Shown here piece by piece: positions 1-28,656 of a DNA stretch of 64,000 bases; the stretch's first letter is position 1, and each line of letters begins with the position of its first letter. Source of the DNA: Crossaster papposus. Its lineage: Eukaryota > Echinodermata > Asteroidea > Velatida > Solasteridae. The translations under genes were made by a program, and so were the position numbers. The notes below the pieces were generated by a model. The model worked only from the letters and a program-made list of their open reading frames with translations, was not told where the DNA came from and searched no databases. The DNA lies in contig JBAIAA010000028.1 in assembly GCA_037893245.1 (NCBI GenBank), positions 1,674,001 through 1,738,000 on the forward strand. The letters run 5' to 3'.

Positions 1-361
1 TTCTTGACCTGCAAATCAAGGAAATTCGACGCCAGTTTTCCAGCGCGTACTGAACTTTTGCATGGCCGCCATTTTTATGATGAGCAAAACGAGCATTGTG
101 GGTATTCTGTGACGTCACTGCCAAAGTGCGTGCCGACCGTACCACTATACGCGGGGTGCTCTGCGATGTCACAGGTCATTGTATCGCGCGCGCAACGCGA
201 TACTCCGACCTGTGACATCGGAGAGCACCCCTGCGTATAGTGGTACGGTCGGCATGCACTTTGGCAGTGACGTCACAGGCAATCACAAAAATGGCGGCCA
301 TGCAAAAGTTCAGTACACGCTGGAAAACTGGCGTCAAATTTCCTTGATTTGCAGGTCAAGA
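1..361. repeat. Foldback element, arms about 178 bp
   Basis: The opening TTCTTGACCTGCAAATCAAG returns as its reverse complement ending at 361, and the match runs nearly to the centre near 180-205 (ATCGCGCGCGCAACGCGAT). The whole is one near-perfect hairpin of miniature-transposon type. The left end may extend beyond the window. No coding potential. Confidence 0.85.
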
Positions 362-609
362 ATTGATCGTGAATACCTTAGAAGTTCGTTAACTCAGCTC
401 GGACACATATGGAAGGTTATTTAGACGATTAAGAGGTATTTTGTTACGTATTTGTGTGGATTATGGCAACATTTTGAACCACTTTCTAGAGCTTATAGGA
501 TTTCAAATATCTTCTGGCTCGGCCTCTAGTAGCGCAAGATAATGCCCAAATGTTAAAAAAGCGATAACTAGAGGCCAGTAACTCGGTCTAGAAAAAACTA
601 TAGTATACC

Positions 610-1720
610 CGTTCAGCAAACGCGACTGTGGAGATACATTGATGATGTATTTTTCATATGGACCAGTGATGAGGACAGTCTACTGACTTTCACTAATCAC
701 ATGAATTCCTTCCACAGGACCATCAAGTTCACATCAGAGTACTCACATCATCAGGCCCACTTCCTGGATGTCACCATCCGCAAGGAGGACAACTTAATAA
801 CCACTGATCTGTATTCTAAACCCACAGACACACACCAGTATCTCCACTCCTCCAGCTGTCACCCTAGGCATTGTAAGACTGGTATAGCATTTAGTCAAGC
901 CCTCAGACTCAAAAGGATTTGTTCTAACGACTATGATTTCTCCCGCCATTCACAGAAACTGAAGAACAACTTGGTTGCCAGGGGTCACAGTTCCCGCCAA
1001 GTTCAACGTGCCATTGCCAGAGCCAAAGCCGTACCCAGAAATTTGGCCCTAAAGGTAAAGGCCCCCCAGGCTAATGCCAAACCCATGATCCCCCTGGTGA
1101 CTACCTTTCACCCCAGTCTCCCTTCCCTTCGCAAAATCACCAACGACAGCCATCACATTCTCCACACTTCAGATCGCCTTGTCCGGGCCATCCCCGACAG
1201 CCCTGTATTGGCCTATAGACGCCCTCAAAATCTACGAGACCTCATTGTTCGAGCCGAAGTTCCCAGCTTGGATGCATCTCCCCCCATCCAGCACGGAACT
1301 TTCAAGTGCAGCTCTAGATGTGTGGTCTTCCACATCCACATTCAGGAGTCTGACTCCTTTTCTGGCCACTCTTCTGGTACTACTCATAGAATTATTGGTA
1401 ACATCACTTGCAGTACATCTAACGTCATATATCTCATCTCTTGCAGGTTTTGTGGAGTTCAGTATGTCGGAGAGACCAAAAATGCCCTAAAAAGCGTTTC
1501 TACGGTCATCGATCGACTGTCAACACCAAGAAACTGGATACCCCTGTAGGACATCACTTTAACCAGCCTAACCATTGCATTTCTGATATGATTCTTCAGG
1601 GCATAGAATCACTTGGCTATCGGGAAGACTCAGTCCGCCTCAGCCGGGAGAAAGTCTGGATGAATCGTCTTCGGACTATTCAACCACATGGGCTTAACAT
1701 CCAACTAGGAAATGATTAAC
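610..1720 (+). mobile_element. Penelope-like retroelement, 5'-truncated
   Basis: The reading frame shows an RT palm piece with YIDD at about 635-646, then FLDVTIRKEDNLITTDLYSK and PTDTHQYLHSSSCHP, the hallmark block of Penelope-like elements. A GIY-YIG endonuclease region follows (VIYLISC then VQYVGET, about 1417-1480). The frame is interrupted about once, and the 5' part of the RT is absent. The element appears dead. Sequence downstream to about 2175 is probably its 3' UTR. Confidence 0.88.
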
Positions 1721-2180
1721 TTCTATTTTTTCTCCATTTGTCATCTGTTTCAGATTCATTCCTTGCCAGAATTTTGTTTTTGTTGTTGTTTTTGTTTGTT
1801 CTCACTTCTCTGGTTTTCCTCAAACCCCCCCCCCCCCCCCTCCTCATTACTCCTATTCATACTTATTTGTTAGTTCTTCCCTTTGATCTCCACCCTGGAC
1901 CCCTTTCCTTGTGGCTTTACCCCTTCTGTTTTTGTTCCTACCCCGCCTTTGATCCTACCCACACTGACCTCACCCTTTAATCCCTCAGCCTAATCCTCCT
2001 TTTGTTGTTTGTTCCATTGAACTCTGTGCTTTGTTTCTTTTGTGTTTTTTCAGCGTCCATGATGTGCATCATGCTGTATATTGCCCTATATATGTTTGTT
2101 TCTTGTACACAGTCATTTAGTCTCTGAAGAAGATCTTGTTAAGATCGAAATATTAGGCCCTCTTAACTTATTTGACTGTT
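1721..2180 (+). mobile_element. Probable 3' UTR of the Penelope-like element
   Basis: T/C-rich sequence with a C tract at about 1826-1842 runs into CTGAAGAAGATCTTGTTAAG at 2124-2143, a block repeated at 4401. No ORF is supported. The motif CTGAAGA-stem-GAAA at 2124-2150 resembles part of a hammerhead ribozyme core. Confidence 0.5.
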
Positions 2181-2183
2181 TTA

Positions 2184-2299
2184 AGATGGCGGATAACGTC
2201 GTTCAATGTCATCGTTGACAGAAGCCATGTGAATGGTTCTAACCCCGACCGGGGTTATGGTACAAACAGTTTATTGAACGATGTTATCCGCCATCTTGT
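2184..2299. repeat. Small foldback (115 bp)
   Basis: AAGATGGCGGATAACGTCGT at the left is mirrored by the reverse complement of the end ATGTTATCCGCCATCTT. The loop includes CCCCGACCGGGG. It is a miniature inverted-repeat element. Confidence 0.8.
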
Positions 2300-2423
2300 A
2301 ACAGTCGCGTTTGCGGAACGGGGATAGTTTGCACCTTTTTTACAGAAAAAATTGGGCGAGATTCGACCAATTTTATTGAAGTGCCGGCTGGGTGAGTTGA
2401 TAAAGTACTCATAAAAAATGTGT

Positions 2424-2736
2424 TTGGAGGTAGACCGTGCAGCAGTATGGGAGTAATTGTGTCTGTGCATGGTTTATATTGTACAGTGGTTAACCTGTAC
2501 AAAACCTCTCTATCTATGGGGCTCTGCCCTGCGGGAATCGGGAGCCCCATAGTTCTAGGGGTAGCTTGATATTACGCACGAGTCTATGTATGAGACAATT
2601 GCCCCTAGAACTATGGGGCTCCCGACCCATAGATAGAGAGGGTTTTTACAGGTTTACCGCCGTTAAACAATATAAACCATGCACAAATTACAGGCAATTA
2701 CCCCCATACTGCTGCACGGTCTACCTCCAAACATAG
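2424..2736. repeat. Foldback element, ~310 bp
   Basis: GTTTGGAGGTAGACCGTGCA at 2424 is matched in reverse complement by the segment ending TGCACGGTCTACCTCCAAAC near 2734. An inner pair (CCCATAGTTCTAGGGG / CCCCTAGAACTATGGG) continues the stem. It abuts the next palindrome. Confidence 0.85.
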
Positions 2737-2737
2737 T

Positions 2738-3349
2738 CAGAGTAACTTGGACCCAAAAATCACCTTTTTCAACATTTGGACATGGTCTGGTGATTAGGGT
2801 CCAAGCAAGATCCATTTGAATCGTTGTACGAAATGTCTGCACATCGATCCCCCATGACCTCCCACACTTATCCCCCCAAATGTCACGGAAAACGGCCACT
2901 TACAAAAATGCTGCTTGTCCCCAGTAGGCACTAAGGATCAAGGAAGACACTAACACTATCTTAGGTGTGTTCTTACCTTTTAAACAAGTGAGAAAAACGG
3001 GCCTCAAAACGTGGAGCAATGTTTGATCCATTCAAACATTGGCTAAGTGCATTTGAATTGGCGAACATTGCTCCACATTTTGAGGCCCGATTTTCTCACT
3101 TTTTTTATCCTTGATGTCTTTTTTTGATGTCTTCCTTGATCCTTAGTGCCTACTGGGGACAAGCAGCATTTTTGTAAGTGGCCGTTTTCCGTGAAATTTT
3201 TGGGGATAAGTGTGGGAGGTCAAGGGGATCGATGTGCAGACATTTCGTACAGCGATTCAAATGGCTCTTGCTTGGACCCTAATGTCACAAGACCATGTCC
3301 AAATGTTGAAAAAGGTGATTTTTGGGTCCAAGTTACTCGGACTACTCCA
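2738..3349. repeat. Large palindrome (~610 bp) with a second hairpin at its centre
   Basis: Sequence from AGTCAGAGTAACTTGGACCC runs inward and returns as its reverse complement ending GGTCCAAGTTACTCGGACT. The centre (about 2965-3100) is another inverted pair containing GAGCAATGTTTGA. This looks like one foldback inserted into, or grown at the apex of, another. Confidence 0.85.
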
Positions 3350-3565
3350 AACAATAGCCTAAGTCTGCCATCTTTGTTCCTGACGTTCTTCATCTGCTCC
3401 CAACTGAGCGGGGAGTGAAAATCCTGTTCACGAACACCGTTTGTAGGTAGTACCTTAGTTAAGCGCGGGCATTTTCGACCGGGGTGTGAATTTGACCACC
3501 CGTTACTTACATGTATACTGCCCAACATGCCAAATAAAATCCGTGCGAGGTATCTTGTCTTAATT

Positions 3566-3715
3566 TTAACCCTAACCCTGCCAGATCCAGCACAGTGCAT
3601 CTGTGGTGACTGCTTGACCTTGCTGGACTCTGCACACAAGTCAATTTGACAAAGTATGCAATCTGTTGCGTCTGGCAGGGTTTCTAGCCAAAATACCCTG
3701 GAGGGTTAGGGTTAA
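3566..3715 (+). mobile_element. TTAA-bounded miniature element, CCCTAAC ends
   Basis: It is bounded by TTAA on both sides, with termini CCCTAACCCTGCC and GGGTTAGGG. Internal text (GACTGCTTGACCTTGCTGGA) recurs in reverse at 46569-46716. The TTAA duplication and CCC start fit the piggyBac superfamily. Confidence 0.75.
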
Positions 3716-4284
3716 TTAATTATAATAATTATAAACTGTATACTACTAAGTTGGCCACTTTTTGTATAACCCTAACTTCATAGGGTGTGTGTAAAATCAA
3801 ATTCATATTGATTTTAGCGGATTGAGGATTGTTAGGGTTATTTAAAGTGTGGATAGCTCATCTGAACCGAACACACCCAACAAGCAAAAAAAACCAACGC
3901 TAAAGAATACTACACACCCCATTATTAGTAAATGGTAGTTGTGATATTAGGTAGATTAATGGACAAGACAAGGCAGGCAATGTGACTACTCTACTGTTCT
4001 ACTTCCACAAGATACTGTCAAGTGTTACCATGGAGCTAGGCCAGGGGTCTCAATAGTAGCCAGTAATTAAATAAAGGGTAATGGCTGAGGAACATGCCAA
4101 TCCTAGCAAGATAATTGGACAAGGTGTGCTGTGACTGTGAACAAAACAGACCGAGTACAATGAGGCTACAATGTAAGTGCACTGCCAGTGTGACTTATTG
4201 AGGGGAAGCCGCAGTGTGAACTATAGAGGATCCATTCTTTGATACAGATTCTGTTCCATTTAGTTGACACAGTAATACAGTAAG

Positions 4285-4455
4285 GTCGCGTTTGTTTAGT
4301 TAATAATGGACAGCAATTGTGTTCAAGAGCGCTCTATAAATGCCCGTTATTATTATTATTATTAATATCATTGCGTTGGTAATAGCAAGTTATTATGTCT
4401 CTGAAGAAGATCTTGTTCAGATCGAAATATTATAGGCCCTCTTAACTTATTTGAT
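4285..4455 (+). repeat. SINE/LINE-like tail plus Penelope 3' block
   Basis: GAGCGCTCTATAAATGCCCG followed by (TTA)n near 4350-4365 looks like a short retroelement 3' tail. At 4397-4454 follows a near copy of the 2120-2175 block that ends the Penelope-like element. The family of the first part is not recognised. Confidence 0.5.
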
Positions 4456-4885
4456 TTGTATATTTCAGGTCATTCCAGCCAGTAAGCAGTTTGCAGCAGT
4501 TTTAATCTTATTCAAGTTATTATGTTGGTAACAATGAGTTTTTGTGTTGAGTTATAGTGCTGAGTTCTTGTGCTGGTGGTAATGATGAGTTTTAGTCAAG
4601 CCATAACAAGCCATTTACCGGCTCATACATGAACAATAGGAGTACCTCATCCCTGGATTTTACTTGTATTACCACTAGCCTTCTGTGTAGTATTTTGTGG
4701 TAGTCAGTATATGTACATGTATGCTGCTTTCATTACATACACAATATGCAATAAGAGTATTTTTCAGTCTGCATTTATCTTTGAGCAAACTAACTCCCGC
4801 AAAACCTTGGAATATTTGCTTGTTGTTTCCTTGTATCTAATGGGTTGTTATGTTGTAATTTGTTTTGGTTTCGTTTGTTTGACAG

Positions 4886-5243
4886 TTAAAGGTAGGATAC
4901 ACCATTTGCAAATATCAAGAAAAAAATTACTTCTGAATTATTAAGAAATATCTTATTTGAAAGTAAATAATGATTTCTCTAGGCATCCAGCAAAACGATT
5001 GTGCTAGATATCCTGTAATTTTTTCGGAAAATTTAATTGAATTAAAAAAAAAAAACAAGAAAGTGTTCGGTGCCGGTTGAAAACGAACGCCGTTTTTCTT
5101 GCTTTCTTCTCGGCATCCATGATTGTAAAACTTTGGACAGGTCAGTTAAACGATATTTGCTATAAAATACAACCCCCAAATCCACCCACTCATGATAGTT
5201 CAAGCAATTACACACGGGTACCAATAGTGTATCCTACCTTTAA
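4886..5243 (+). mobile_element. TTAA-bounded miniature element, AGGTAGGATACAC family, copy 1
   Basis: It has TTAA-AGGTAGGATACACC at the left and GTGTATCCTACCT-TTAA at the right. Internal landmarks are GAATTATTAAGAAATATCTT and CGGCATCCATGATTGTAAAA. It is 358 bp with no ORF of its own. Other copies lie at 22521, 29113, 47251 and 63441. Confidence 0.85.
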
Positions 5244-5307
5244 AGCTGTATGTCATGACATAATAGTTTGATATGTTGAACAGCTCGCAACAAAGTTGAT
5301 TGAACCC

Positions 5308-5934
5308 TAGCCCATGTTGGACTCCTCCGTTGTGTACAACGCGACGCAGTCCAGGGTATCAATGTATCCTGCCATAGCGAAAAATTGTACAACGTTTTTT
5401 CATATTTTTACCTGATGAAGGAAGCCGAAATCTCGCTTATGTATTCCTTGTGTCTGGAATTACAGATCGTCATGGGTTATTAAAAGTTAATGTGTCTTTA
5501 GGCAACTTATTTACAGAAAATAAATTGCAAATCCACGCTTTTGGACATGAACATCATGTACGAACTCTGTACAAATCCCTACATGCGTGCGCGGGTACCC
5601 AGCAGCCTCATCTGCTGTAGGCCGGCGCGTCTGCCGGGTACCTGCGCACGCACGCATGTAGGGATTGTAGAGAGTTCGTACATAATGTTCACCAAAAAAA
5701 AGTGAATTGGCAATTTATTTTCTGTAAATAAGTTGCCTAAAGACACATTAACTTTTAATAACCCATGACGATCTGTAATTCCAGACACAAGGAATACATA
5801 AGCGAGATTTCGGCTTCCTTCATCAGGTAAAAATATGAAAAAAAGTTGTTGTAAATGTTCTCGCTATGGCAGGATACATTGATACCCTGGACGTCAGTTG
5901 TAATGCAATGAAGAACTTCGCCCAACCTGGGCTA
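5308..5934. mobile_element. Foldback transposon with 9-bp target duplication
   Basis: The 627-bp unit is a palindrome whose arms pair from about 5351/5896 to a central hairpin near 5570-5665. Its ends are TAGCCCATGTTGG and CCAACCTGGGCTA. The flanks carry ATTGAACCC at 5299-5307 and 5935-5943, a 9-bp direct repeat expected of Mutator-type insertion. Confidence 0.8.
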
Positions 5935-6184
5935 ATTGAACCCTAGTGTTTTGTGAACAGATGGGGAATTAAAAATGATTATGCAGCACAGCAGGTTTGA
6001 ACTGAACACAGCATGCATGCACTGTCTAACCAATGCAAAACCTACTGCAACTGCAATGTCTTTTCTCCATAAAATTCAGTGGTATTATACCTGTACATGT
6101 GTTGTTGAGATGTGAAATGAGTGACCATTTTTTGTTGCACTGTAGTATCACATATGGGTATTTCCATTTGGGAGGGTTAGGGTT

Positions 6185-6394
6185 TTAACCAGTTCGAGCC
6201 GGATGACGTATATAAACACAAAGTTTCCCCCAGATTCAAAACGGATGACGCATAAACACGCCACGAGCAAGGCCGGAAATGTCTGTCAGCAGCGAGCAAG
6301 GCCGGAAATGCGTGGGTGTGCTTCCTGTTACTATCGGCCTGAACATGCCTCGGATCAAGTTTCGTTAAAAATAATCCCGGCGCGAACTGGTTAA
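6185..6394 (+). mobile_element. TTAA-bounded miniature element, CCAGTTCG family, copy 1
   Basis: TTAA-CCAGTTCGAGCCGG at the left and CCGGCGCGAACTGG-TTAA at the right enclose 210 bp. The internal GAGCAAGGCCGGAAATG block is duplicated. The other copies are listed at 20119, 20646, 31977, 35577, 36608 and 50976. Confidence 0.88.
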
Positions 6395-7930
6395 TAAGGG
6401 TGTCAATGCTGTATGCATAACTTTGTAAATAAAGTATTTGCTGCACTCTTCGCAGTTTTTAGTATGTGGTAATTGTACTGTAATTGTCACTAAAAACATG
6501 AATTTTACAAATTTAATTTATCTTCATACATGTACATGATGACAAATATTGTTTCACGTTTATTGGGGACACCAAATTTGGTGTCCTCCTTACACGTAAA
6601 AACGTTGTCTTTTTTTGTCATAAATATCAACTTTAAATAAAAGTACGTGTACATTTACGTGCGAATCAGCCCGATATGCTGGAATTGCAGCCCAATGTGT
6701 GCAGCTACATGTAGTCGCATCGCGATAGCTCTCTTATAACATTTTTGCACGCATGGTTCTCACTTTTATTGCATGCAGCAATAGGAAAACTGGTACCCAT
6801 CGTGCGCTAAAAGAGCACAAAAAATACGAAGTACTGGAAGGGAAAAAACATTGAATTTCGACATCCTACATTGTCTTAAGAATGCCTCTACAAACATCAA
6901 TGGAAAAAGCAAATGTATGGGAGTTAATTTACAGAATGTGATCTCACTTTCTCTGTATGTATTTTAGTTTTAATACATTTATTTTGAGGCTGTACTGCTC
7001 GTACTTGAAGCGATAAAGCGTAGTGTGTTTTCGCGAAATATTCTGCCGCACATGGCGGCCGGCCGCAGAGCATGCACATTGCACTTTGTCAAGAAAATGT
7101 ACACAGGTTTTGATCAATAGTATTTATAAGCACAACAAATACAAACACCTACATGTATGTACTTAAGAGATTTTTTTCTGTTGACTTTTCTTTCATTTTA
7201 TCAAAACAAAAAGTGAAGGGTTTAACCTCTTCTTTATTGCCATGTTATGATTTGTTTAATTATTTTAGAGTCAGTACAACTCTGATTTATTGTAAGCTCT
7301 TTTTAAATTGATACGGTTTTTAATAAATTATAAATATAACAGACAATACATGTACCGGTACACGTTTAGTGAGTTTTAAACATTGCAAAAAAACCACAAA
7401 TGCAGGAGCTGAAATGAAAAACAAAAATGACAAAATACAAATATTTTCCTACCTGCCTACCTACATGTACCAGGATTTGTTTCTGGCCGATACTGTAAAC
7501 AAACCATTTTGTTTGTCTGGACTAAACGGTTTCCCATGTGTTTTCCCACCATTGCAAAATGTTAACAGTGAAATTGGGGAAATAATCTTGAGGAAAACAA
7601 ATAACTTTGGTTCCAGTTGAATTAATTCTTATTTAATCAAGTGATCCGGAACTGTTGATGACCCAGAGAATTGTCATGCTTACTGTATGCTTGCTAAAAA
7701 CGCTCATAAACTGTACAAGCACAGGTACAATCTGTACATACTGTACAGATTGTTCAAGTGTGTTTACTCTGTGAAATTATAATTTATTGACAAGGATTTG
7801 GCAAAGTACATGTCACCCTGACTCTCACATCAAGGCTGATTTTAATCAGCAAAGTCAAAACCCAAGTGACACTGAGCAATAAAAAAAAATAGCTCCCTGT
7901 GTTTCTGTGCGCTTCCAGGTGACGAAGGCT
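6395..7930. other. No gene or clear repeat seen
   Basis: AT-rich sequence with scattered ACATGTACATGT motifs. The only longer ORF (7369-7620) shows no family motif or splice context. An end of an AGGTAGGATACAC-type element may begin at 7933 (TTAAAGGTGGAATATACC). Confidence 0.4.
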
Positions 7931-8215
7931 TATTAAAGGTGGAATATACCTTTTGCAGCTGATCCAAAAATTAACCAACCAAAATAGTGTTGGAAAGTTA
8001 TCTTGTTTTAAAGATATTGGTGACACTAAACTCCATGTGGAATTATACCTTCTGACATGCTGTCATTTTAAAGGAAATTACAAAAGAATGTCATTTCCAA
8101 AGATGTGTCTCAGAGATGCATATTTAAAAATATTTGAAAATGTCCAAGAGTGCACGCAAGCATTGGAATGATGCCCACACGTTTGCATGGCGCTGTTATT
8201 GGTCTGTTGTCTTTT

Positions 8216-8405
8216 TAGGCCAGGCATCCACTACCGGCCGCCCTGTAGCTCTACAGGCCGGCCGGTAGCTCTACAGGCCGGCCGGTAGCTGTGCCGGCCG
8301 GCCTGTACATGTACATGTAGCTGTAGCTGTATCTGTATCCTGTAGACCGCCCGGTAATGAAACCGGCCGTTAATGAAATCGGCCGGTAATGGATGCCATG
8401 CCTTA
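8216..8405. repeat. GC-rich inverted-repeat element with CCGGCCGG units
   Basis: The ends TTAGGCCAGGCATCCA and TGGATGCCATGCCTTAA are inverted copies. Inside, GGCCGGCCGGTAGCTCTACA is repeated about three times. The base composition is sharply different from the surroundings. Confidence 0.7.
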
Positions 8406-10176
8406 AGTAGGAGATGTCACCAACGTGAATGGGGTTTGAATGAGGAGCATCTAATGGATGTTGCCATATTCTCCTCATCCATGTAAAATTCATCTTGATG
8501 GAACCTCTGAAAAGCCTTAATCTATCAACTTTGTCATAAAAAAACATGCTGGTGTCTTGAGTCTATCAGAATCCACCAGTATACAGCATGTATACATGTA
8601 CATTCTGGAGAAATCATGAATCCATCAACAATTCGTGGAGAGTGGTCGCACAAATTATCGGGCTCCTGTTTTTAGTCAAAATTTTGTCTTTCTTTTAGCT
8701 GATTTATGAACTTTTTAAAGAACTTCTTGCCTGCCACAGAGGACTTTTACTATCGTGGATTACAGAGGATATATTTTTGTCGACTCCAAGGACCACTGGA
8801 GTCTCTCTAAGGGTTTTTAGGATTTTTAGGATTTTAATTCTTCGCGCCATTCATTTTTGGAAACCACGCGTGGATGCACTATTGCGTCATAGACGTCACA
8901 GCCGTCAGTGGAATTCTACAACTTTCCATCGCCATTGCCCAATGAATGTGTGCCGTATTCTTTTTTTACCAAGCGTTTTTAACAGTTTTGAATGTAATAA
9001 TTTCTTCATCGTTCCTCGAAATTTGTAATATACAAATTTTTGAAAAAAACCCCAACTTTTTGGCCAAAAGGTATTTTTGAATTAAAAAAAAATGTGGAAT
9101 ATTATTTTAGCGGAATACACAGTAATCAAAGAGCTAAAACTTTGGCAGGATAGGTGTCAAATCACTAGTCTTTGGATTTTGAGAGCTTTTGCTGAGCACT
9201 TCAAACGATAAAAATGCACAACTGACAAATGGTGTACTATTGAACTTTAAACTGTTGACTTAGTGTAATGCAGTGCAGCTGTTGTGTGCAGACAATATTG
9301 CGTGTGACGTCAGATATGTACATTTGTAAACTAATGATCCGAGTTCCGATGTAGATTACACATGTGCATGCATACCATTTATGGAGAGGTACATGTACAT
9401 GTACTGTACTGTACATGGAAAGGTTTATGTTGTAAAAATGTCAAGGTGCTTTTACTACTTTAATTTCAGCAACGTGGGCTATAGACTGTGTTTTTAAACA
9501 TGCGTTTTCTTTTTCTTTTTCTTTAATACTTTGTTTTTAGAAAGATCTGAACCATTAAATGGCCATAAATATAAATGATAAATTCAAACTTAATTTTACA
9601 CCTATATGAAAACAAAATCCCAGTACTGCGCGTCAAGCACTGACGTAGAAATTACATTTTTACATAAATGATATAGTGACGACTGCTTTATACTGCATGT
9701 TGGATATGCTTTAAAAAAACTAGTGTGTGAATGAGAGAACAATGAAATTATGTACCGGTGCGTATGACGTAATTATCATTTTTTCTTCTAATTTTTCCTA
9801 ATTTAATATATCGTTCACATTTTGTAAGTTGATATAAAATAATATTCGTTTAAACGTTTGTATCTATCTTTCAGTAAAAATAACGGTGTCAAAACAAAGT
9901 ATTCCAAGAAAACTACCCGCTTTAAACATTGAAGCTCCTATTTGGTTTCTCTCTTGTAGGTTTCTTGAGGTCAACTTACACGCTCTATTTCCCCGACCTG
10001 CTTTCTTTTTCTAGGTCTTTTTTTACTTTAATCATTTTCTATAAATTTTGCAAATATCATGTCTTACATACATGTACAGTACATGTATGGTTGTCTTGAT
10101 TATACTGATCTTGGGATATTTGATATCGGCTGAATATTCGAATTTGCCCGTTTGTATAAGCAGCATACACACACAC
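8406..10176. other. No gene seen
   Basis: AT-rich sequence without a supportable ORF. Around 8547-8640 there is text related to the element at 41298-41711 (GTCTATCAGAATCCACCAG). Nothing else was recognised. Confidence 0.4.
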
Positions 10177-10741
10177 CAGGGTTGTCACCACGCCGGGCGC
10201 CGCCGGGCGGTGCTACCCAGCTCCCAAAATTTTCGCCCGGTACTCAAGGTCAAGTTCAGCCTTACCGCCCGGCTCAAATTTCTTACCCTAACTCAGGCCT
10301 CAACCTTAACAGCGGCCGCCGCGATGCCCCAGCCAATTGCCGTGAAGCCCCTTCAAAAAAACACGTACATTACGGCCACTTGGCCGTCGTGCCCCTTTCC
10401 ATTTTAATTATACTACATGTATGTATTCGAAAGTGTTAACGTTAACGTTGTGACCCATTATGAAAGTAAAATTGTACGTAGCGTAGCGTGGAGAACCGAA
10501 CGTGGCATGGCAACCATATCAAAGTAGTTGAGTTGTTTACTACTAAAAACACGGCACCAGACTACTCTCATGTATAGACTGGCTACAGGTCCCTACACTG
10601 AATAGGCCGTATTATTGAACGTTGAGGGCGCTGTGCTCGCGGTATTTGGGGGTATAATTAAAAGTGATTATACCCCTCCCTCAGGCCGCGGATCGATGGC
10701 ACAAATTACCCGGCTCTATAAATGGTCTGGTGACAACCCTG
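10177..10741 (+). mobile_element. hAT-like non-autonomous transposon
   Basis: The termini are CAGGGTTGTCACCA and TGGTGACAACCCTG. It sits in a CA microsatellite, with ACACACAC before it and ATACACAC after it, consistent with an 8-bp duplication. The internal GGCCGTCGTGCCC block is shared with the element at 42929-43638. No transposase ORF is visible. Confidence 0.75.
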
Positions 10742-10774
10742 ATACACACACACACACACACAAGTGTGTAAAGG

Positions 10775-11150
10775 CCTTCGATCGTGGACGGGGTATTGTC
10801 CGACCGTCTTCCCTCTTTTGTTTATACTCTAACGTTTTTTGATGATCGCCATAGGATTTGTACACGGGAAAAGATCGTGGACGTTTTGTCAATCGTGGAC
10901 CCATTGTTTGACTCCCAATTCTTTTGTCCGACGACCACGATTGCCGGTCAATACAAACGCACACAAGTGGGTAAATGCCGTCAATAGGGGACGGGGCATT
11001 GTCCGACCGTCTTCCCTCTTTTGTTTGTACTCTAACGTTTTCGGATGATCTCCATAGGATTTGCACACGAGTCTGAATCGGGGACCTTTGCGGAATAGGG
11101 GACCCCATTGTTCCCTTTGTCATACGTCCCCTATTTCAATCAAAAACAAA
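10775..11150. repeat. Two direct copies of a ~210-bp repeat (TCGTGGACGG family)
   Basis: GTCCGACCGTCTTCCCTCTT and TTTGTACTCTAACGTTTT-type text occurs at about 10800 and again at about 11010. A reverse-oriented copy lies at 11770-11970 and a distant relative at 58803-58983. Apparent ORFs here are by-products of the repeat. Confidence 0.75.
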
Positions 11151-11461
11151 CGCACAGTCACTGTGAAATCATTTGTATCCTAAAAGGTGGGGCTTTATTG
11201 TCGAATACCAGTTTTTCATGGATGGTAATTTTCTGTCAACATTGGTTCATCCTTGTTTGCAAGTTGAAGCCCTTTATAGTTTCATGTACTTATAAAGTCC
11301 CCAGGTAGTACTATACTGTAAACACTAACTGTAAACAGTCCCATGTTGATTGCCACACAGAATTTTAACTGACCGCCAATTCCGTGTTACTTTTTACTGG
11401 CACAGCACACAGTCTCAGCTGGCAGTGTCGAATATAAATCAATAGAAGTAAATGTTGCTAA

Positions 11462-28220
<16,759 letters not shown>

Positions 28221-28656
28221 GGCTGTTCTTTCAGGATTGGGCTGTTGATATGCCAGATTCAAACTAATCTGGCTCTTGAATTTCCAGGGCCGAATGTATC
28301 CCGGCATCTTCAGTCCTTGTTTTTTGGTTGTTTTTTTAGCTGTAATATGAAACTTATTGTAAGGTATTTCCAAGACAATTTATATAAGGTGTGAGTATAT
28401 TAACTGTGTGTATGGTGTTTTGACATCTGAGAAAATGGGACATTTCTGCCCGATTTGAAAATGGAAAACAAGCGCGTTGGTGAAAAATTGGTGGTAGTTG
28501 TGGTGAATGGATTGTTAAATATGATTGCTGTTTTTGGCATTTATTACGTATTAATCTGTAAAACAGTTTTTACCGGACACTCGGTCAAGGTCATGCAGTG
28601 TAAAATTCCCGTCTTTATTTCATATAGCCATGCTTTGACTGGAGGTGATTGATATT

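Noticed and set aside
3566-3840. Interstitial telomere repeats
   Set aside because: The CCCTAACCCT text is a single terminus next to TTAA, paired with an inverted end, so a transposon end explains it.
10716-11123. 135-codon minus-strand ORF with an internal repeat
   Set aside because: It reflects two direct copies of a non-coding repeat and has no start context or homology.
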